Shown here: positions 4,790 through 6,041 of the stretch, one piece after another
Numbering within the stretch: position 1 is the stretch's first letter
Layout: the number at the start of each line of letters is the position of its first letter
Assembly: GCA_036266995.1 (NCBI GenBank)
Contig: DATAWX010000139.1
Location: 1 to 6,041, forward strand
Direction of reading: 5' to 3'
Source of the DNA: GCA-003244245 sp036266995
Lineage (GTDB): Bacteria; Actinomycetota; Actinomycetes; Mycobacteriales; Pseudonocardiaceae
DNA: 6,041 bases
Program-made: the position numbers and the translations under genes
Notes under the pieces: model-generated
The model's input: only the letters and a program-made list of their open reading frames with translations
Database searches by the model: none
What the model was told of the DNA's origin: nothing

Positions 4790-6041
4790 ATGACCGACAC
4801 ACTCCCCCTCAAGGCGGCGATCTACTGCCGGATCTCCAAAGACAAGACGGGCGCTGGCTTGGGCGTCGAGCGTCAGGAGCAGGACTGCCGCGAGTTGGCC
4901 ACCCGGTTGGGCTGGACGGTGGTGGCGGTGTACGTCGACAACGATCTGAGCGCCTACAGCGGCAAGCCACGCCCCCGCTACCTGGAGTTGCTGGTAGCCA
5001 TCCGCGCCGGGCGCGTTGATGGTGTGCTGGCCTGGCACACCGACCGGTTGCATCGCTCGCCGATCGAGTTGGAGGACTACATCACGGCGTGCACCGCCGA
5101 GGGGCGCGAGCTGCCCACCTGTTGCGTCAAGGCCGGGGCGCTGGATCTGTCGACGCCCAGTGGCCGGATGGTCGCCCGGCAGTTGGGTGCGGTGGCTCGC
5201 TACGAGTCTGAGCATCGCTCCGAGCGGGTGCGTGCGGCGAGCTTGCAGCGTGCCCAGGCCGGGCGCCGGTGTGGCGGGCCGCGCCCGTTCGGCTACGAGG
5301 ACGACGGGGTCACCATCCGAGCAGATGAGGCCGAAGCGGTGCGGGCGGCGACGGAAGCGGTGCTGGCCGGTGCGACGCTGCGCGGCGTCGCTCGTGATCT
5401 CAATAAGACTGGCTTGTTGACCAGCATGAAGGCCAACACGTGGGACCAGAACGCGGTCCGGGAGATGCGGATCAAGCCACGCAACGCCGGACTGCGGCAA
5501 CACCAAGGTCAGGTGATCGGCACGGCTGGCTGGCCAGCGATCGTGCCGGAGGAGCAGTGGCGCGCCGTGGTGGCGATCCTGACCGACCCAGCGCGGCGCA
5601 CCACGCCCAACGATTCCAAGATCAAGTGGCTGGGCAGCGGGCTCTACGTCTGTTCAGGCTGCGGCAAGCCGTCGCTGCGGGTCAGCCGGGTGGGTCGCGG
5701 TATCGCGGGTTACCGCTGCGCGGGTACCGGACGTGGCCATGTGACGCGCATGGCCGGGCCGTTGGACGCCTACGTCGAGTCGATCATCATTGAGCGGCTG
5801 TCCCGGCCGGATGCGATCGAGTTGCTGCGTCCGGCTGCGCCGGACGTGGACCTGGCCGCGCTGCGTGCCACGGCCGCCGCTGCCAGGGCCCGGCTCGGCG
5901 AGATCGCCGAGATGCTCGGCGACGGCGAGCTGACCAGGGCTGAGGCCGGTATCGCCCGTCAGCGGGCCACAGCCCGGCTGGAAGCGGCCGAGGGTGCGAT
6001 AGCGGCGGCCACGGTCAGCAGCCCGTTAGCCGGGATCGTGG
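4790..6041 (+). CDS. Large serine recombinase / phage-type integrase, 3' end missing
   Basis: ATG 4790-4792 opens a frame without stops to the window's end (417 residues). I expect roughly 50-60 more from the usual length near 470. Residues 8-150 are the resolvase-type catalytic domain: YCRIS gives R14 and nucleophile S16, and HTDRLHR gives D85, R86, R89. GKPRPRY (58-64) and ARYESEHRSERV are typical. The recombinase DNA-binding domain follows (about 156-268: GPRPFGY, KPRNAGLR), then a zinc ribbon (C288, C291, C310, H317, with His as fourth ligand) and an Ala/Arg-rich coiled coil (about 353-405). The enzyme would catalyse site-specific integration, and excision with a directionality factor not seen here. 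KPRNAGLR and overall layout resemble the phiRv1 integrase (from memory). No ribosome binding site precedes the ATG; it lies 12 bases after the HNH stop, so it may be read from that host gene's transcript or be leaderless. Confidence 0.94.
   Translation, partial: MTDTLPLKAAIYCRISKDKTGAGLGVERQEQDCRELATRLGWTVVAVYVDNDLSAYSGKPRPRYLELLVAIRAGRVDGVLAWHTDRLHRSPIELEDYITACTAEGRELPTCCVKAGALDLSTPSGRMVARQLGAVARYESEHRSERVRAASLQRAQAGRRCGGPRPFGYEDDGVTIRADEAEAVRAATEAVLAGATLRGVARDLNKTGLLTSMKANTWDQNAVREMRIKPRNAGLRQHQGQVIGTAGWPAIVPEEQWRAVVAILTDPARRTTPNDSKIKWLGSGLYVCSGCGKPSLRVSRVGRGIAGYRCAGTGRGHVTRMAGPLDAYVESIIIERLSRPDAIELLRPAAPDVDLAALRATAAAARARLGEIAEMLGDGELTRAEAGIARQRATARLEAAEGAIAAATVSSPLAGIV

Noticed and set aside
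4736..5506. 256-residue minus-strand frame opposite the integrase
   Set aside because: The plus-strand integrase has full catalytic motifs; the antisense frame has none.
1..6041. CRISPR array, insertion sequence ends, rRNA or tRNA genes
   Set aside because: No regularly spaced repeats, transposase frame with terminal inverted repeats, or RNA-gene signatures were seen on either strand.

Overview
The window is very GC-rich (strong G/C preference at third codon positions) and reads as chromosome of a high-GC actinobacterium. The mix of a class I lysyl-tRNA synthetase, a Scr1-type XRE/DUF397 pair, a DUF222-HNH protein and a phage-type large serine integrase fits Pseudonocardiales or a neighbouring order; this placement is inference from gene content.

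Layout, left to right. (1) Bases 1-693, plus strand: the C-terminal 230 residues of a class I lysine--tRNA ligase whose 5' part lies outside the window. (2) Bases 725-1608, minus strand: a translationally coupled pair of small genes (a 143-residue protein with a CxxC...CxxH zinc motif, then a 111-residue Pro-rich/helical protein), followed by what looks like the severed C-terminal end of a PqqD-like RiPP chaperone gene. A 17-codon ORF with the best ribosome binding site of the area sits at the head of this unit. (3) Bases 1609-1752: divergent control region with a perfect 12-bp palindrome lying just upstream of a minus-strand -10 element. (4) Bases 1753-2828, plus strand: XRE-family regulator with DUF5753 domain and a DUF397 partner, overlapping by ATGA, the classic actinobacterial pair. 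(5) Bases 2829-3076: non-coding, with a short repeat, a weak hairpin plus T-run and a plausible promoter. (6) Bases 3077-4777: DUF222-HNH endonuclease-like protein of the 13E12/REP13E12 family, whose extreme C-terminus is abnormal. (7) Bases 4790-6041: large serine integrase, running off the window.

The most interesting place is the 6/7 boundary. The HNH protein follows its family until a Trp codon at 4757-4759, then ends after five atypical residues. The integrase begins 12 bases after that stop, and an imperfect dyad (4735-4778) is centred exactly on the break. I read this as an attachment-site junction (attL or attR): a mobile element carrying the integrase inserted into the 3' end of the DUF222-HNH gene, with host DNA to the left and the element extending to the right. 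This parallels the M. tuberculosis prophage-like element phiRv1, which uses a serine integrase to enter REP13E12 copies. The second place of interest is the divergent unit in (2)-(4), where the regulator pair may control the adjacent zinc-motif gene pair.
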